64,000 nt of DNA from Sutcliffiella cohnii (GTDB lineage: Bacteria > Bacillota > Bacilli > Bacillales > Bacillaceae_I): the NCBI RefSeq assembly GCF_002250055.1, contig NZ_CP018866.1:3902869-3966868 (forward strand). The letters are read 5' to 3'. Numbering within the stretch: the first letter of the stretch is position 1; every line of letters begins with the position of its first letter. This document shows, in pieces, positions 26,176-34,470 of this stretch. Both the position numbers and the translations under genes were made by a program. The notes beneath the pieces were generated by a model. It was not told the origin of the DNA, did no database searches, and saw only the letters and a list, made by a program, of their open reading frames with translations.

Positions 26176-26676
26176 ATGTTAAAAAAACTGACACCTTTAT
26201 TTTTATTCGTACTATTCGTTGCAGCTGCTTGCGGGACGACAAACTCGACAGATAATTCATTAACTGAAAATAACTCCTCGCCGTCTACAGGGAGTAAAGA
26301 GGAGAAGAAAAGAGAACTGGAACTTACCAATCCTGATAACACGTTGCAAGCCAATGTTCAACTTGAAGAAGATTCGTTTATATTCATAGTCGAAAATACA
26401 GATGAAAATGATTTAGAAATACTTTTTTCTTCCAGTCAAGAATTTGACTATATTGTTTTTGATGAAAATGGAAAAAAGATAAAGCAGCACTCCGACGGTA
26501 TGATGTACACACAAGCAATAGTGGAAACGACACTCTCTAGCGGTGAAAGCTTAACGTACACTGTCTCTACGGACGAAGTAAAAGCAGATTTACCACAAGG
26601 TACGTATAAAATACAGTTTCTATTTGCAGGAGCAGACCTACCTGTTCAAGCTTCCACTAATTTTGAAGTAAATTAG
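26176..26676 (+). CDS. Lipoprotein with BsuPI-like domain
   Basis: This 166-residue lipoprotein has a signal peptide ending in the lipobox V-A-A-A-C with Cys19. A Ser/Thr/Glu-rich linker (20-50) follows. The C-terminal beta-rich domain (about 55-165) resembles the BsuPI intracellular proteinase inhibitor fold: F-I-V-E-N...L-E-I-L-F-S-S-S-Q-E-F-D-Y-I-V-F-D, then L-S-S-G-E-S-L-T-Y-T and L-P-Q-G-T-Y-K-I-Q-F. A protease-inhibitor role outside the membrane is possible but unproven. AGGAGG precedes the ATG. It is a single gene upstream of the ywqB promoter. Confidence 0.82.
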   Translation: MLKKLTPLFLFVLFVAAACGTTNSTDNSLTENNSSPSTGSKEEKKRELELTNPDNTLQANVQLEEDSFIFIVENTDENDLEILFSSSQEFDYIVFDENGKKIKQHSDGMMYTQAIVETTLSSGESLTYTVSTDEVKADLPQGTYKIQFLFAGADLPVQASTNFEVN

Positions 26677-26695
26677 TTTGCTTTTGCTTGTTAGG

Positions 26696-26724
26696 TTGTA
26701 ACGAAAGTGGAAAAAATCTATAAT
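26696..26724 (+). promoter_or_regulatory. Sigma-A promoter of ywqB-ywqA
   Basis: TTGTAA, a 17-nt spacer and TATAAT give a near-ideal promoter. Its predicted transcription start (about 26731) coincides with the first possible ATG of the downstream frame at 26732. Confidence 0.8.
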
Positions 26725-26818
26725 TAAAGGTATGGAAATTTTTAAAATACTGGGCTCGCCTATTAGTAGGAAGCCTTTTCTTAGTTTTAAAAGCAAACAA
26801 CTTTTGGATGGTGACGAA

Positions 26819-28333
26819 ATGGACCAGTTTACAACCTTTTTAATAGAAGAATATCCTCTTCAATATGAAGAAAATCGACAACTATTAAGTAAAGCACTTC
26901 GGCTCTTTCGTAGTGGGAACGTTCACAACGTCTATCAAGACGGAACGAATATTTTCGGAAAAGTAGAAGTAGGGTCCAGTACATACCATACGCTCATCGA
27001 TACAGATATGGGAGAGTTCAGCCGCTGCTCGTGTGACACCTCTTCCCTTTGCCCTCATGCACTTGCCGTCTATTTAACGATGTGGGCAAAATCAGAACCG
27101 ATTACTACTTTAATGGAACAATGGAAAGCAGCAAAAAAAGAGAACGTACCAACACAACTAGTGTACGACGAAAGTTCATTAGCTAGCTGGCTTCAATACT
27201 TACAATCACAATATGAACACTTTCGCTCTACAGCATCGACGAATCATCAAATTTCATCTATTTATTATACTTTTTTACCGAAAGTACAGCTTGTTGCTCC
27301 GAAAAAAGGGGAAATTAGACAGCTTTTCATCGTCCATGCAGCTATTTTTTGTATGGAAAAAATGATGGAAGAGGCAGATCAACACCCACCTCAATACGTT
27401 CGTGATATGATTTTACGCGTAATTGACGTGCTAGAAGAGCAATCGAAAAGTTTGGCCCATCACGCCCTTTCCTTTCAACTTGATACGTTACTGAAGGAAA
27501 GTTGCGAGGTAGTAAATCAATTTTTCTTAAAAGAAGACGATTTTTTAAACGAAAAGTTTTTCGTCGTCGAATATATGTGGAAAACCGTGTATCAAAAGCG
27601 AAATTGGATGGGAACGGTTCGAAAAGACATTGCCGAACTAACTTCATTCCCAGCATCGATTTTAAACATTCACTTACTCCTATTACTAAAAAAAGAGGAA
27701 GAAGCTCTACAATGGATAAAACGAGATCGAATTCGATATGGTCCTTTTATTTTCCATTGGTTACGAATGTTATCCAAAACTGGTGCATGGTCACAAATGG
27801 CCAAACTAGTTGATGGTGCCCTATCCTCCGTCATCGATTATATTTTAGCCGAAGGAATCTATAATAAGAAAAGACAGCTTTCCTCCTATTTATTAAAGCT
27901 ACTAACAAGCTTAGCGAAAGAAACCGGCAATGATGAACCATACATATATGCGATGGAAAAACTATTGCCATACAGCTTTACTGAATATGAATGGTACCTA
28001 TATGAAACGAAAGAGTATCGAAAATGGATGGAACTGCACTTATTTTTAGGGTTTGATTGGAATGCACTCGATTCTTACCGGTTAAAAATGATTCAAAAAG
28101 AAGCTCCTTCTGTTCTTTTACCTTTTTATCATCGCGGGGTGGAAGAAAAAATAAACGAACGTAATCGTAAAAGCTATAAAGAAGCCGTTCGATTATTAAA
28201 GAAACTACTCGCTATTTACAAGAAAGAAAAAAAGCTCTCCTATTGGGATGCTTATTTCCCAGAGTTAGCAAACAGGACGAAACGATTACGCTCGTTTCAG
28301 GAGGAATTGAAAAGAGGTAAACTTTTACCATGA
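26819..28333 (+). CDS. ywqB: SWIM zinc-finger protein YwqB-like
   Basis: This protein has a SWIM zinc finger near its N-terminus (C-S-C-x5-C-P-H, about residues 70-80 from this start). The rest is helical with no recognised domain. SWIM modules bind DNA or protein, and in Bacillus this gene is paired with the SNF2 helicase ywqA, whose start overlaps its stop by 4 bp. The frame is open back to an ATG at 26732 (533 aa), but the promoter at 26696-26724 places transcription start at that codon. The ATG at 26819 (504 aa, GGTGA upstream) was therefore preferred; a leaderless 533-residue form remains possible. Confidence 0.85.
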   Translation: MDQFTTFLIEEYPLQYEENRQLLSKALRLFRSGNVHNVYQDGTNIFGKVEVGSSTYHTLIDTDMGEFSRCSCDTSSLCPHALAVYLTMWAKSEPITTLMEQWKAAKKENVPTQLVYDESSLASWLQYLQSQYEHFRSTASTNHQISSIYYTFLPKVQLVAPKKGEIRQLFIVHAAIFCMEKMMEEADQHPPQYVRDMILRVIDVLEEQSKSLAHHALSFQLDTLLKESCEVVNQFFLKEDDFLNEKFFVVEYMWKTVYQKRNWMGTVRKDIAELTSFPASILNIHLLLLLKKEEEALQWIKRDRIRYGPFIFHWLRMLSKTGAWSQMAKLVDGALSSVIDYILAEGIYNKKRQLSSYLLKLLTSLAKETGNDEPYIYAMEKLLPYSFTEYEWYLYETKEYRKWMELHLFLGFDWNALDSYRLKMIQKEAPSVLLPFYHRGVEEKINERNRKSYKEAVRLLKKLLAIYKKEKKLSYWDAYFPELANRTKRLRSFQEELKRGKLLP

Positions 28334-31122
28334 ACGAATTAATGATTCATGCTATTTACTTACAAAAACTACATAAATTTTTCTTATACGGCGAGGAAGA
28401 CGGGAACATTATTCCTCCTTCTAACTATATTTCATTGCTTTTTACTTGGCATGAAAGCTCCTTTTTTGGCACAGCTTTAAAAGAGGACACGTTCGAAGGA
28501 AAAAACGGACTATTTTTGACTGCTTATGAAGCGTTAGAGCTTTTTGCAGAAGAAACTGGTAACTCCTTTTATGAAGTATTTTGGAGTGATCAAGCGGAAA
28601 TATATCGGCTTGTTGCACCTACTTTAAAAACGATTATCGAGGAAAAAGCGTTTGAACCTTCTTTCGCAGCTTGGAAGGAAAATGAACTTACCTATACCCT
28701 TACCGGCGAAGGAAAAAAGCTTACGGATCAAAACATACTAGTTCGTCCACATCTACCTCTTATTCAAACTTGGCTGGAAAGTACGATGCAAAAGCTAGTT
28801 GAAGAAAAACAATATTTTCTGCTTGAGCCTATTTGGCCAAACCCTGAAAAGCTTACACCCGCTTTTTTTGAAGATTCATTGCAAGATTTATACGGCGAAA
28901 AGGAAGATTGGTTACTAGATATCGGCTGGTATAAAGATGAAACACCGTTTACAATCGGACTTCGCATCTCGGAACCTGAGGAAGATGGGTACGATTGGAC
29001 GATGCAAACGATATTAAAAGACAAAAAGACAGACACCCAATACGTATTCGGTGAAGATAAGCTTCCAGCTAAGTTTTCGAAACATAAAGCAGCCATCCAG
29101 AAAGCACATAGAAAGTGGGAGTTTGTTACACCAACCATTTTTAAAAAGGAAAAGTTGAACGCTACTATTTCAGAAGAAGAAGCATGGGATTTTTTACTCA
29201 CTGGTAGTGAAAAGCTCATTCAAATGGGCGTCGATATTTATTTACCTTCATGGTGGCAAGCGGTGAAAAACTCTCGTCCGAAAGTAAAAGCGCGAGTTAC
29301 TAGCACGAATCAAAATAGTCAATCGTTCGTTGGACTAAATTCTCTCGTAAATTTTGAATGGCGCTTTTCCACACGGAATCGCGAACTATCAGAGGAAGAG
29401 TTTCTTGCACTTGTCGAGCAAAACCGTCGACTCGTACGAATACAAGGAGAATGGATGGTATTAGATCCATCCTTCATCCAACAAATACGTAAACTAATGC
29501 AGCAAGCAGAGCAAAATGGAATTTCGTTAGAAGATGTATTAAAAAATAATGCTGGCGATGGGTCTGAAGCAGACTTTCAAGATGATATATCAGATATACA
29601 AATTGAAATGTCCGGTGAAGTAAAAAAACTATTTCACCAGCTGTATGAAGGTAAAGAATATCAACAGTTTGATGTTCCTCCTAGCTTTCAAGGAGAATTG
29701 CGCCCCTATCAAACGCACGGAGCTGGTTGGTTAACATTTTTACGAAAACACGGGTTTGGCGCTTGTTTAGCTGACGATATGGGACTAGGAAAGACGATTC
29801 AATTAATTGCTTATTTCCTTTCCGCTAAAGAAGAAGCGTTTGAAAAAGGGAATAACATTAATCCATGTTTAATTATTTGCCCTACTTCTGTACTTGGAAA
29901 CTGGCAAAAGGAATTAGAGAAGTTTGCACCAAATTTAGGAGTGAAATTACATTACGGACCTAATCGTGTTAAAGGGGAAGCGTTCGACTCTTTTGTTAAG
30001 GGGGCCGATGTTATTCTTACCTCCTACGCTCTTTCACATTTAGATGAAGAAGAACTCACTAACGTTCATTGGGATGCTATATGTTTAGATGAGGCACAAA
30101 ATATAAAGAACGCCGATACAAAACAGTCACAATCTGTTCGAAAATTACGCGGCCGTCATCATATTGCATTAACTGGAACACCGATAGAAAATCGTTTATC
30201 AGAATTATGGGCTATTTTTGATTTTATAAATCCTGGATATTTAGGATCACTCGGTAGTTTCCATCGCCAATTTGTCGTACCTGTTGAGCGCGAGCAAAAT
30301 AAAGAGAAGATTGAGCAATTACAAAAATTAATACAACCTTTTCTTTTACGTCGTACGAAAACCGATAAACAAGTTGCATTAAACTTACCGGACAAACAAG
30401 AGCAAAAAGAATATTGCCCTTTAACAATAGAACAAGCATCTATTTACGAACGACTTGTGAAGGAAACGCTCGAGCAGGTAGAGAAATTAGCAGGTATTCA
30501 ACGTAGAGGACTTGTCTTAAAAATGCTCGGTCAGCTCAAGCAAGTGTGCGATCACCCTTCCCTTTATTTAAAAGAAGATGAACCAACAGACTTAATCTCT
30601 CGCTCCTCGAAAATGGAGAAGCTAGTAGAGTTAGTAGAAGAAGTACGTGACAGAAATGAGAGCTGTTTAATTTTTACGCAATATATTGGAATGGGTAATA
30701 TGATCGTTCAAGCTCTGCAAAAAAAATTAGGTGAACGCGTAAAATTTTTACACGGATCTGTCAGCAAAAAAGATCGTGATACGTTAATCGACGACTTTCA
30801 AGCAGGAAAGTATAACGTTCTAGTTTTATCTTTAAAAGCTGGTGGTACTGGACTGAACTTAACGGCTGCAAACCATGTTATTCACTACGACCGTTGGTGG
30901 AACCCAGCAGTAGAAAATCAAGCAACAGACCGAGCGTACAGAATTGGTCAAAAGCGTTTTGTACACGTTCATAAATTTATTACAACAGGAACGCTCGAAG
31001 AAAAAATTGATGCGATGATTGAGTCCAAGCAAAGCTTGAATGATCAAATCATTACGAGCGAAGGCTGGATAACAGAATTAACAAACGAAGAACTACAGGA
31101 CTTACTAGTACTTCGCAACTAA
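28330..31122 (+). CDS. ywqA: SNF2-family DEAD/DEAH ATPase YwqA
   Basis: This is a 930-residue Swi2/Snf2-type DNA translocase. The N-terminal 450 residues are a bacterial SNF2-associated domain. The motor has Walker A D-D-M-G-L-G-K-T near 485, Walker B D-E-A-Q near 590, motif III L-T-G-T-P-I-E-N-R near 615, and C-terminal motifs A-G-G-T-G-L-N-L-T-A and Q-A-T-D-R-A-Y-R-I-G-Q near 840-870. Proteins of this group remodel protein-DNA complexes; the exact target in Bacillus is unknown. It overlaps ywqB by 4 bp and is followed by a structured repeat and a terminator. Confidence 0.95.
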   Translation: MNELMIHAIYLQKLHKFFLYGEEDGNIIPPSNYISLLFTWHESSFFGTALKEDTFEGKNGLFLTAYEALELFAEETGNSFYEVFWSDQAEIYRLVAPTLKTIIEEKAFEPSFAAWKENELTYTLTGEGKKLTDQNILVRPHLPLIQTWLESTMQKLVEEKQYFLLEPIWPNPEKLTPAFFEDSLQDLYGEKEDWLLDIGWYKDETPFTIGLRISEPEEDGYDWTMQTILKDKKTDTQYVFGEDKLPAKFSKHKAAIQKAHRKWEFVTPTIFKKEKLNATISEEEAWDFLLTGSEKLIQMGVDIYLPSWWQAVKNSRPKVKARVTSTNQNSQSFVGLNSLVNFEWRFSTRNRELSEEEFLALVEQNRRLVRIQGEWMVLDPSFIQQIRKLMQQAEQNGISLEDVLKNNAGDGSEADFQDDISDIQIEMSGEVKKLFHQLYEGKEYQQFDVPPSFQGELRPYQTHGAGWLTFLRKHGFGACLADDMGLGKTIQLIAYFLSAKEEAFEKGNNINPCLIICPTSVLGNWQKELEKFAPNLGVKLHYGPNRVKGEAFDSFVKGADVILTSYALSHLDEEELTNVHWDAICLDEAQNIKNADTKQSQSVRKLRGRHHIALTGTPIENRLSELWAIFDFINPGYLGSLGSFHRQFVVPVEREQNKEKIEQLQKLIQPFLLRRTKTDKQVALNLPDKQEQKEYCPLTIEQASIYERLVKETLEQVEKLAGIQRRGLVLKMLGQLKQVCDHPSLYLKEDEPTDLISRSSKMEKLVELVEEVRDRNESCLIFTQYIGMGNMIVQALQKKLGERVKFLHGSVSKKDRDTLIDDFQAGKYNVLVLSLKAGGTGLNLTAANHVIHYDRWWNPAVENQATDRAYRIGQKRFVHVHKFITTGTLEEKIDAMIESKQSLNDQIITSEGWITELTNEELQDLLVLRN

Positions 31123-31126
31123 AACA

Positions 31127-31275
31127 AAAGCGGAGGCGCTTCGAACAGGCCCGTACAAACTGGACTGTTCCGGTAGGAGATAAAGGAAACACGGCGAACA
31201 ACGTTTAGTCGATGTTGACTTATCGTACGGACGGAACAGGAAGTTTGATAGGGCCTAAGCGCCGGAGCTAGACGT
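31127..31275. repeat. Structured 149-bp intergenic repeat element
   Basis: The ends are AAGCGGAGGCGCTT...AAGCGCCGGAGCTAGACGT. Nested inverted pairs fold it into one long hairpin: GGCGCTT/AAGCGCC, AGGCCC/GGGCCT, and CTGTTCCG/CGGAACAG. A copy reduced to the two ends is at 23980-24002. It resembles dispersed intergenic hairpin elements seen in Bacillaceae genomes (recalled, not checked). It has no open reading frame and lies between ywqA and its terminator, so it would be in the 3' end of that transcript. Confidence 0.75.
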
Positions 31276-31310
31276 AAAAACATGTCAGTAGTAACCTAAA
31301 CAGAAACCAA

Positions 31311-31349
31311 AGCCAGGCATTGAGCTTTACCCATTGCCTGGCTTTTTTT
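31311..31349 (+). terminator. Terminator of ywqB-ywqA
   Basis: A 9-bp stem AGCCAGGCA/TGCCTGGCT is followed by a seven-T run on the plus strand. Confidence 0.88.
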
Positions 31350-31800
31350 ATTCTTTTTTCGCACGCGGACGAAAGTGTGATAGATATGTAATAGTGTCAT
31401 TATGCTTAATATATATTCGTTGAAGCAACTCTAAAATAACTGAATCATCAATATTGTAGTTATCGTTATGTCTTAAATACCTACTCCGATATGTTTGCCA
31501 TCCGTAAGAGTATATGTCAACTTCAAACGTTGGCAAATGGACCATTATCGAAATAATTTGTTTTTTATTCTCGTAAGAACGAAAATGGAACTCAATAGAC
31601 TGCAGCCGATTAATAACGATAGATCGCCAACATTCCTCTTCTATTACGTTGGAACATAGTTGAAGGGCATCATAAAACGAGCTAGCTTCTTTACTAGAAT
31701 TGGAAGTGTGAAAGTCTTTCACATAAATATAGTAATTCGAAATATTGGCCACATGCTTATAATCATTCTCATGAAAACTGACACTCGACAAATAAAACAT
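31348..31800 (-). CDS. Hypothetical protein
   Basis: This is a 150-residue open frame with GGGAG-AAG 6-7 nt before its ATG. The protein is soluble-looking, without a signal peptide or membrane segment, and rich in Tyr, Ser and Asn. No family was recognised. It is convergent with ywqA and shares the terminator region. It is called real because of the ribosome site and lack of a better frame, but with limited confidence. Confidence 0.5.
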   Translation of the reverse strand: MFYLSSVSFHENDYKHVANISNYYIYVKDFHTSNSSKEASSFYDALQLCSNVIEEECWRSIVINRLQSIEFHFRSYENKKQIISIMVHLPTFEVDIYSYGWQTYRSRYLRHNDNYNIDDSVILELLQRIYIKHNDTITYLSHFRPRAKKE

Positions 31801-32164
31801 TACTACTTCTCCCGCTCCTTATTTTTATTATTGTTATCATCTACAGCGGTTCTAGTTGCTTTCGGCGTAGTACGCCAGTTTGGTACATCTCATTTGCATG
31901 GTTTTTAAATCCAAAATTATCCAAACGATTCTACTTATAGTTTACCTATTTCGATAGATTCGTCAATATCTGTGTTCTTATATGCTTTTTCATAAATTTA
32001 TATCTTTTTTCTCCATTTTTCTCGTTCTTTCTTCCTCGTACTAACTACCTAATAACTGTTCTGATTATGAACTTTTGTAACCTTTGTTCTTAATTGGAAC
32101 ATTCAACATAATACCTTTCCTATACGGTTATAGTAGCCATTTATATTGAATAGGAGGTATTCTC
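31801..32164. other. Intergenic region upstream of the XRE regulator
   Basis: This is 364 bp of AT-rich sequence between divergent genes. An 82-residue open frame on the plus strand (31660-31908) extends into it but is mostly antisense to the hypothetical gene and has no ribosome site. No confident promoter or structured RNA was found. Confidence 0.4.
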
Positions 32165-32584
32165 TTGTCCCATTCTGTTTTAGCTAGAAATATTAAATCG
32201 TTACGTACACAAAAAGGCTGGTCGCAAGACGAACTAGGAGAACGTATCAATCACTCCCGTTCACAAGTAAGCAAATGGGAGACAGAAAAGCTCACACCAG
32301 ATACAGAAACGATTCAAAAGATTAGTGATGTTTTTGGAGTAAGTGTTGCATATTTAATGGGGCAACACACATCAGAACAATCGTATATAAATGAATTTAA
32401 ACGTCTATATAATTTACCAGAGAATGATACACAACTACTTGATATCGTTAACTTTTTGCAACATGCTCCTAACTTTAAACAGCAATTACATACATATACA
32501 ACATTATCCAAACAGCAACAAGAGTATATAGAACAAATATTTCAATTATTAATCAAACAACAAACAGATATAAAGAAAAAATAG
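32165..32584 (+). CDS. XRE-family transcriptional regulator
   Basis: This 139-residue protein has an N-terminal Cro/CI helix-turn-helix (about residues 8-62: I-K-S-L-R-T-Q-K-G-W-S-Q-D-E-L-G-E-R-I-N, then S-R-S-Q-V-S-K-W-E-T-E). A helical C-terminal part may mediate dimerisation. It is the size of small SinR/Xre-like regulators. It starts with TTG, with AGGAGG upstream. It is monocistronic, with no adjacent divergent partner that would point to its target. It could act on itself or on nearby genes. Confidence 0.88.
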   Translation: MSHSVLARNIKSLRTQKGWSQDELGERINHSRSQVSKWETEKLTPDTETIQKISDVFGVSVAYLMGQHTSEQSYINEFKRLYNLPENDTQLLDIVNFLQHAPNFKQQLHTYTTLSKQQQEYIEQIFQLLIKQQTDIKKK

Positions 32585-32746
32585 TAGCCAACAAATAATT
32601 GCTGGCTGCGGAGGAGAGTATCGGGGAAGTTTTATTTGATAAATGTGAATGGATGTTCTTCTCTATTTGAGGTTATAGTTTTGTAGAGAAGCAGGACCTA
32701 CCCAAAGCCCTGCCTCTTCTACATGTACGAAAGATTATAAATACCC

Positions 32747-33139
32747 TTATTTTGACGTTTCTAATTGTATATCAGTCTTTCTTTCACTTCTACCTTCTGT
32801 AAAAATAACGTTTTTCTCTTTTCGTTTGTCCAGAAACCTTACATCGTCTCCCACTACATCTGTCACGTAGACCCAAGATCCGCTTTTGTCTTCGTAGCGA
32901 CGAGTTTGAATTCTTCCCGTTATGCCGATCAGTGACCCCTTTCGACAATAGTTTGCAACATTTTCTGCAAGCTTACGCCAAACTCGACAAGAAACAAAGT
33001 CAGCTTCTATTTCTCCAGCTTGATTTTTAAAATTTCTATTTACCGCTAAATGAAACGTCGCTACAGCAGTTCCTTCACTCGTATAGCGGAGCTCAGGGTC
33101 TCTCGTTAACCGACCAACAAGAGTCACTTGATTGATCAT
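32747..33139 (-). CDS. ssbB: Single-stranded DNA-binding protein SsbB
   Basis: This 130-residue OB-fold protein has the SSB signatures [18 protein letters not shown] and F-x-L-A-V-N-R. It lacks the Gly/Pro-rich linker and the acidic D-D-D-I-P-F tail of the essential SsbA. This points to the competence paralogue SsbB (B. subtilis ywpH), which protects incoming transforming DNA. The neighbour ywpF supports this. Two perfect AAAA-N5-TTTT dyads upstream are candidate ComK half-sites. AAAGGAGGG precedes the start. Confidence 0.92.
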   Translation of the reverse strand: MINQVTLVGRLTRDPELRYTSEGTAVATFHLAVNRNFKNQAGEIEADFVSCRVWRKLAENVANYCRKGSLIGITGRIQTRRYEDKSGSWVYVTDVVGDDVRFLDKRKEKNVIFTEGRSERKTDIQLETSK

Positions 33140-33216
33140 TCTCTTCCCTCCTTTCAGTGCTTAACTTGAACTGCAACTCAATAGTATTACGTGTGGAATA
33201 ATACGTAAAATGAACG

Positions 33217-33280
33217 AAAAAACATTTTTGCAAGTAAAAAGGTAGAAAACACTCTATTTCTTCTAGCAAAATGAACTTTT
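33217..33280 (-). promoter_or_regulatory. Candidate ComK-binding A/T boxes upstream of ssbB
   Basis: AAAA-AACAT-TTTT (33217-33229) and AAAA-TGAAC-TTTT (33268-33280) are perfect AAAA-N5-TTTT dyads. They are 38 bp apart, not the usual 8, 18 or 31. A weaker third box (AAAA...ATTT, about 33246-33259) lies between them, about 8 bp from the second. Confidence 0.5.
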
Positions 33281-33444
33281 TGACTCCTCAATCAACTGTT
33301 TTATACTTCTAACATAATTTTAATATTCTCATACATAGAGTGGAAAACATTGCAATATGCTATAATCGTAGTTATAGTAAACGGTAAAAATAAAGTTAAG
33401 CAAAATAGTCCTGAAAACTTTTGACTACCTATAGGAGGGAAAGA

Positions 33445-33876
33445 ATGAAAACGTTCAAGCTCGTTAGTTTAGCTCTTATTGAGGAAAATAAAAACCGACC
33501 TATCCCATTAATCGACGGCCTTATTATTAATAAAGAGTTGGATGAGCAATGGCTAGTAGAGGCGTACGTTCCAAAGGACAACCTCGTATTATTTGAGAAC
33601 CTTGTCAATAGTGAAGAGCTTATTCCGATACAAACGATTATTTCTAAACCAACAAATGACCCAGCCACTTTTCATGCTAGAGTAAAGCATATTTCCGTTA
33701 TGGAAGAGCATATTAGTGTCCTATTCGATGCACAGCTTTTCCGTCGCAACAATAGCTTTCACGTAGACCTCCTATCCAGTCTCGTAGGAGAAGGATTAGC
33801 TGGCGACGAATTACTCTCCCAATTTATTACTCGTTCAAAAGATGATACAACGAAGCCACAAACTGCTAAATCATAA
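33445..33876 (+). CDS. ywpF: YwpF family protein
   Basis: This 143-residue protein starts MKTFKLVSLALIEE and shows the YwpF pattern: L-I-D-G-L-I-I-N-K-E near 25-35, then N-D-P-A-x-F-x-A-R-V-K near 78-88 and H-I-S-V-L-F. The function is unknown. It stands divergent from ssbB, as ywpF does near ywpH in B. subtilis. The start was taken at the ATG at 33445, with AGGAGGG upstream, rather than an upstream TTG at 33421. A strong bidirectional terminator follows. Confidence 0.9.
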   Translation: MKTFKLVSLALIEENKNRPIPLIDGLIINKELDEQWLVEAYVPKDNLVLFENLVNSEELIPIQTIISKPTNDPATFHARVKHISVMEEHISVLFDAQLFRRNNSFHVDLLSSLVGEGLAGDELLSQFITRSKDDTTKPQTAKS

Positions 33877-33879
33877 AAT

Positions 33880-33912
33880 AAAAGCTACTTACCATCACGG
33901 TAGGTAGCTTTT
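33880..33912. terminator. Bidirectional terminator between ywpF and srtD
   Basis: A 14-bp stem AAAAGCTACTTACC/GGTAGGTAGCTTTT (one mismatch) with a 5-nt loop and T runs on both strands. Confidence 0.9.
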
Positions 33913-34470
33913 TTATTTTATTCGTTCTGCTATAACAATGTATCGCTCAGGAGCGCTGCCGATAAATTGAAACGGATAACATGTCGTAATCGTTAATTCC
34001 TCCCTGGGACGGGGTACAAGGACGGTCCCATCATCCTTATCGACAATTCTCGTCTTTTTTATTTTGTACGTATAGTGTTCGCCATTACTTTCAATGGTGA
34101 GCTCGTCTCCAACGCTCCATTCATCTATATGAAGAAATACGGTATCACGATGTCCTGATAAAACGATATTTCCGACCTGTCCTGGGAATGAGCTTTTCGG
34201 TAAATGGCCAATTCCTTTTTGTAGTTCTTTCTCAGATGTTCCTTCAAAAATGCTAATCTTTTTTTGTTGTGCAGGAATATGTAAGTAGCCTATTTTCTCA
34301 CCAGCCATAAAGGTCTGCTCAATAGTAGGCTCGATTGGAGGTGGAACCGTACGCTCAATCACTCCTTCTTCCACTGACCGTATTCCTTCCCAAAACGCAA
34401 TTCCACTTTGCAGAAATAACACCGCACCCATGCTAATAAAAAACATCGAAATTACTTTCGCCTCTCTCAT
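33913..34470 (-). CDS. srtD: Class D sortase with adjacent substrate
   Basis: This is a second class D sortase of 185 residues. It has an N-terminal anchor helix at 6-26, L-S-G-H-R-D-T near 106 with the catalytic His, T-T-C-Y-P-F near 161 with Cys, and P-E-R-Y with Arg. The start overlaps the stop of the substrate gene by 4 bp (ATGA), so the two are translated together. It differs from the sortase at 25.0 kb in linker and N-terminus, so the pair are paralogues rather than a recent copy. Confidence 0.93.
   Translation of the reverse strand: MREAKVISMFFISMGAVLFLQSGIAFWEGIRSVEEGVIERTVPPPIEPTIEQTFMAGEKIGYLHIPAQQKKISIFEGTSEKELQKGIGHLPKSSFPGQVGNIVLSGHRDTVFLHIDEWSVGDELTIESNGEHYTYKIKKTRIVDKDDGTVLVPRPREELTITTCYPFQFIGSAPERYIVIAERIK

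Noticed and set aside
31660-31908. 82-residue plus-strand frame
   Set aside because: It has no ribosome site and is mostly antisense to the frame at 31348-31800.
32585-32710. Hairpins after the XRE gene as terminators
   Set aside because: Stems such as AGCCAAC/GCTGGCT are present, but no T tract follows on either strand.
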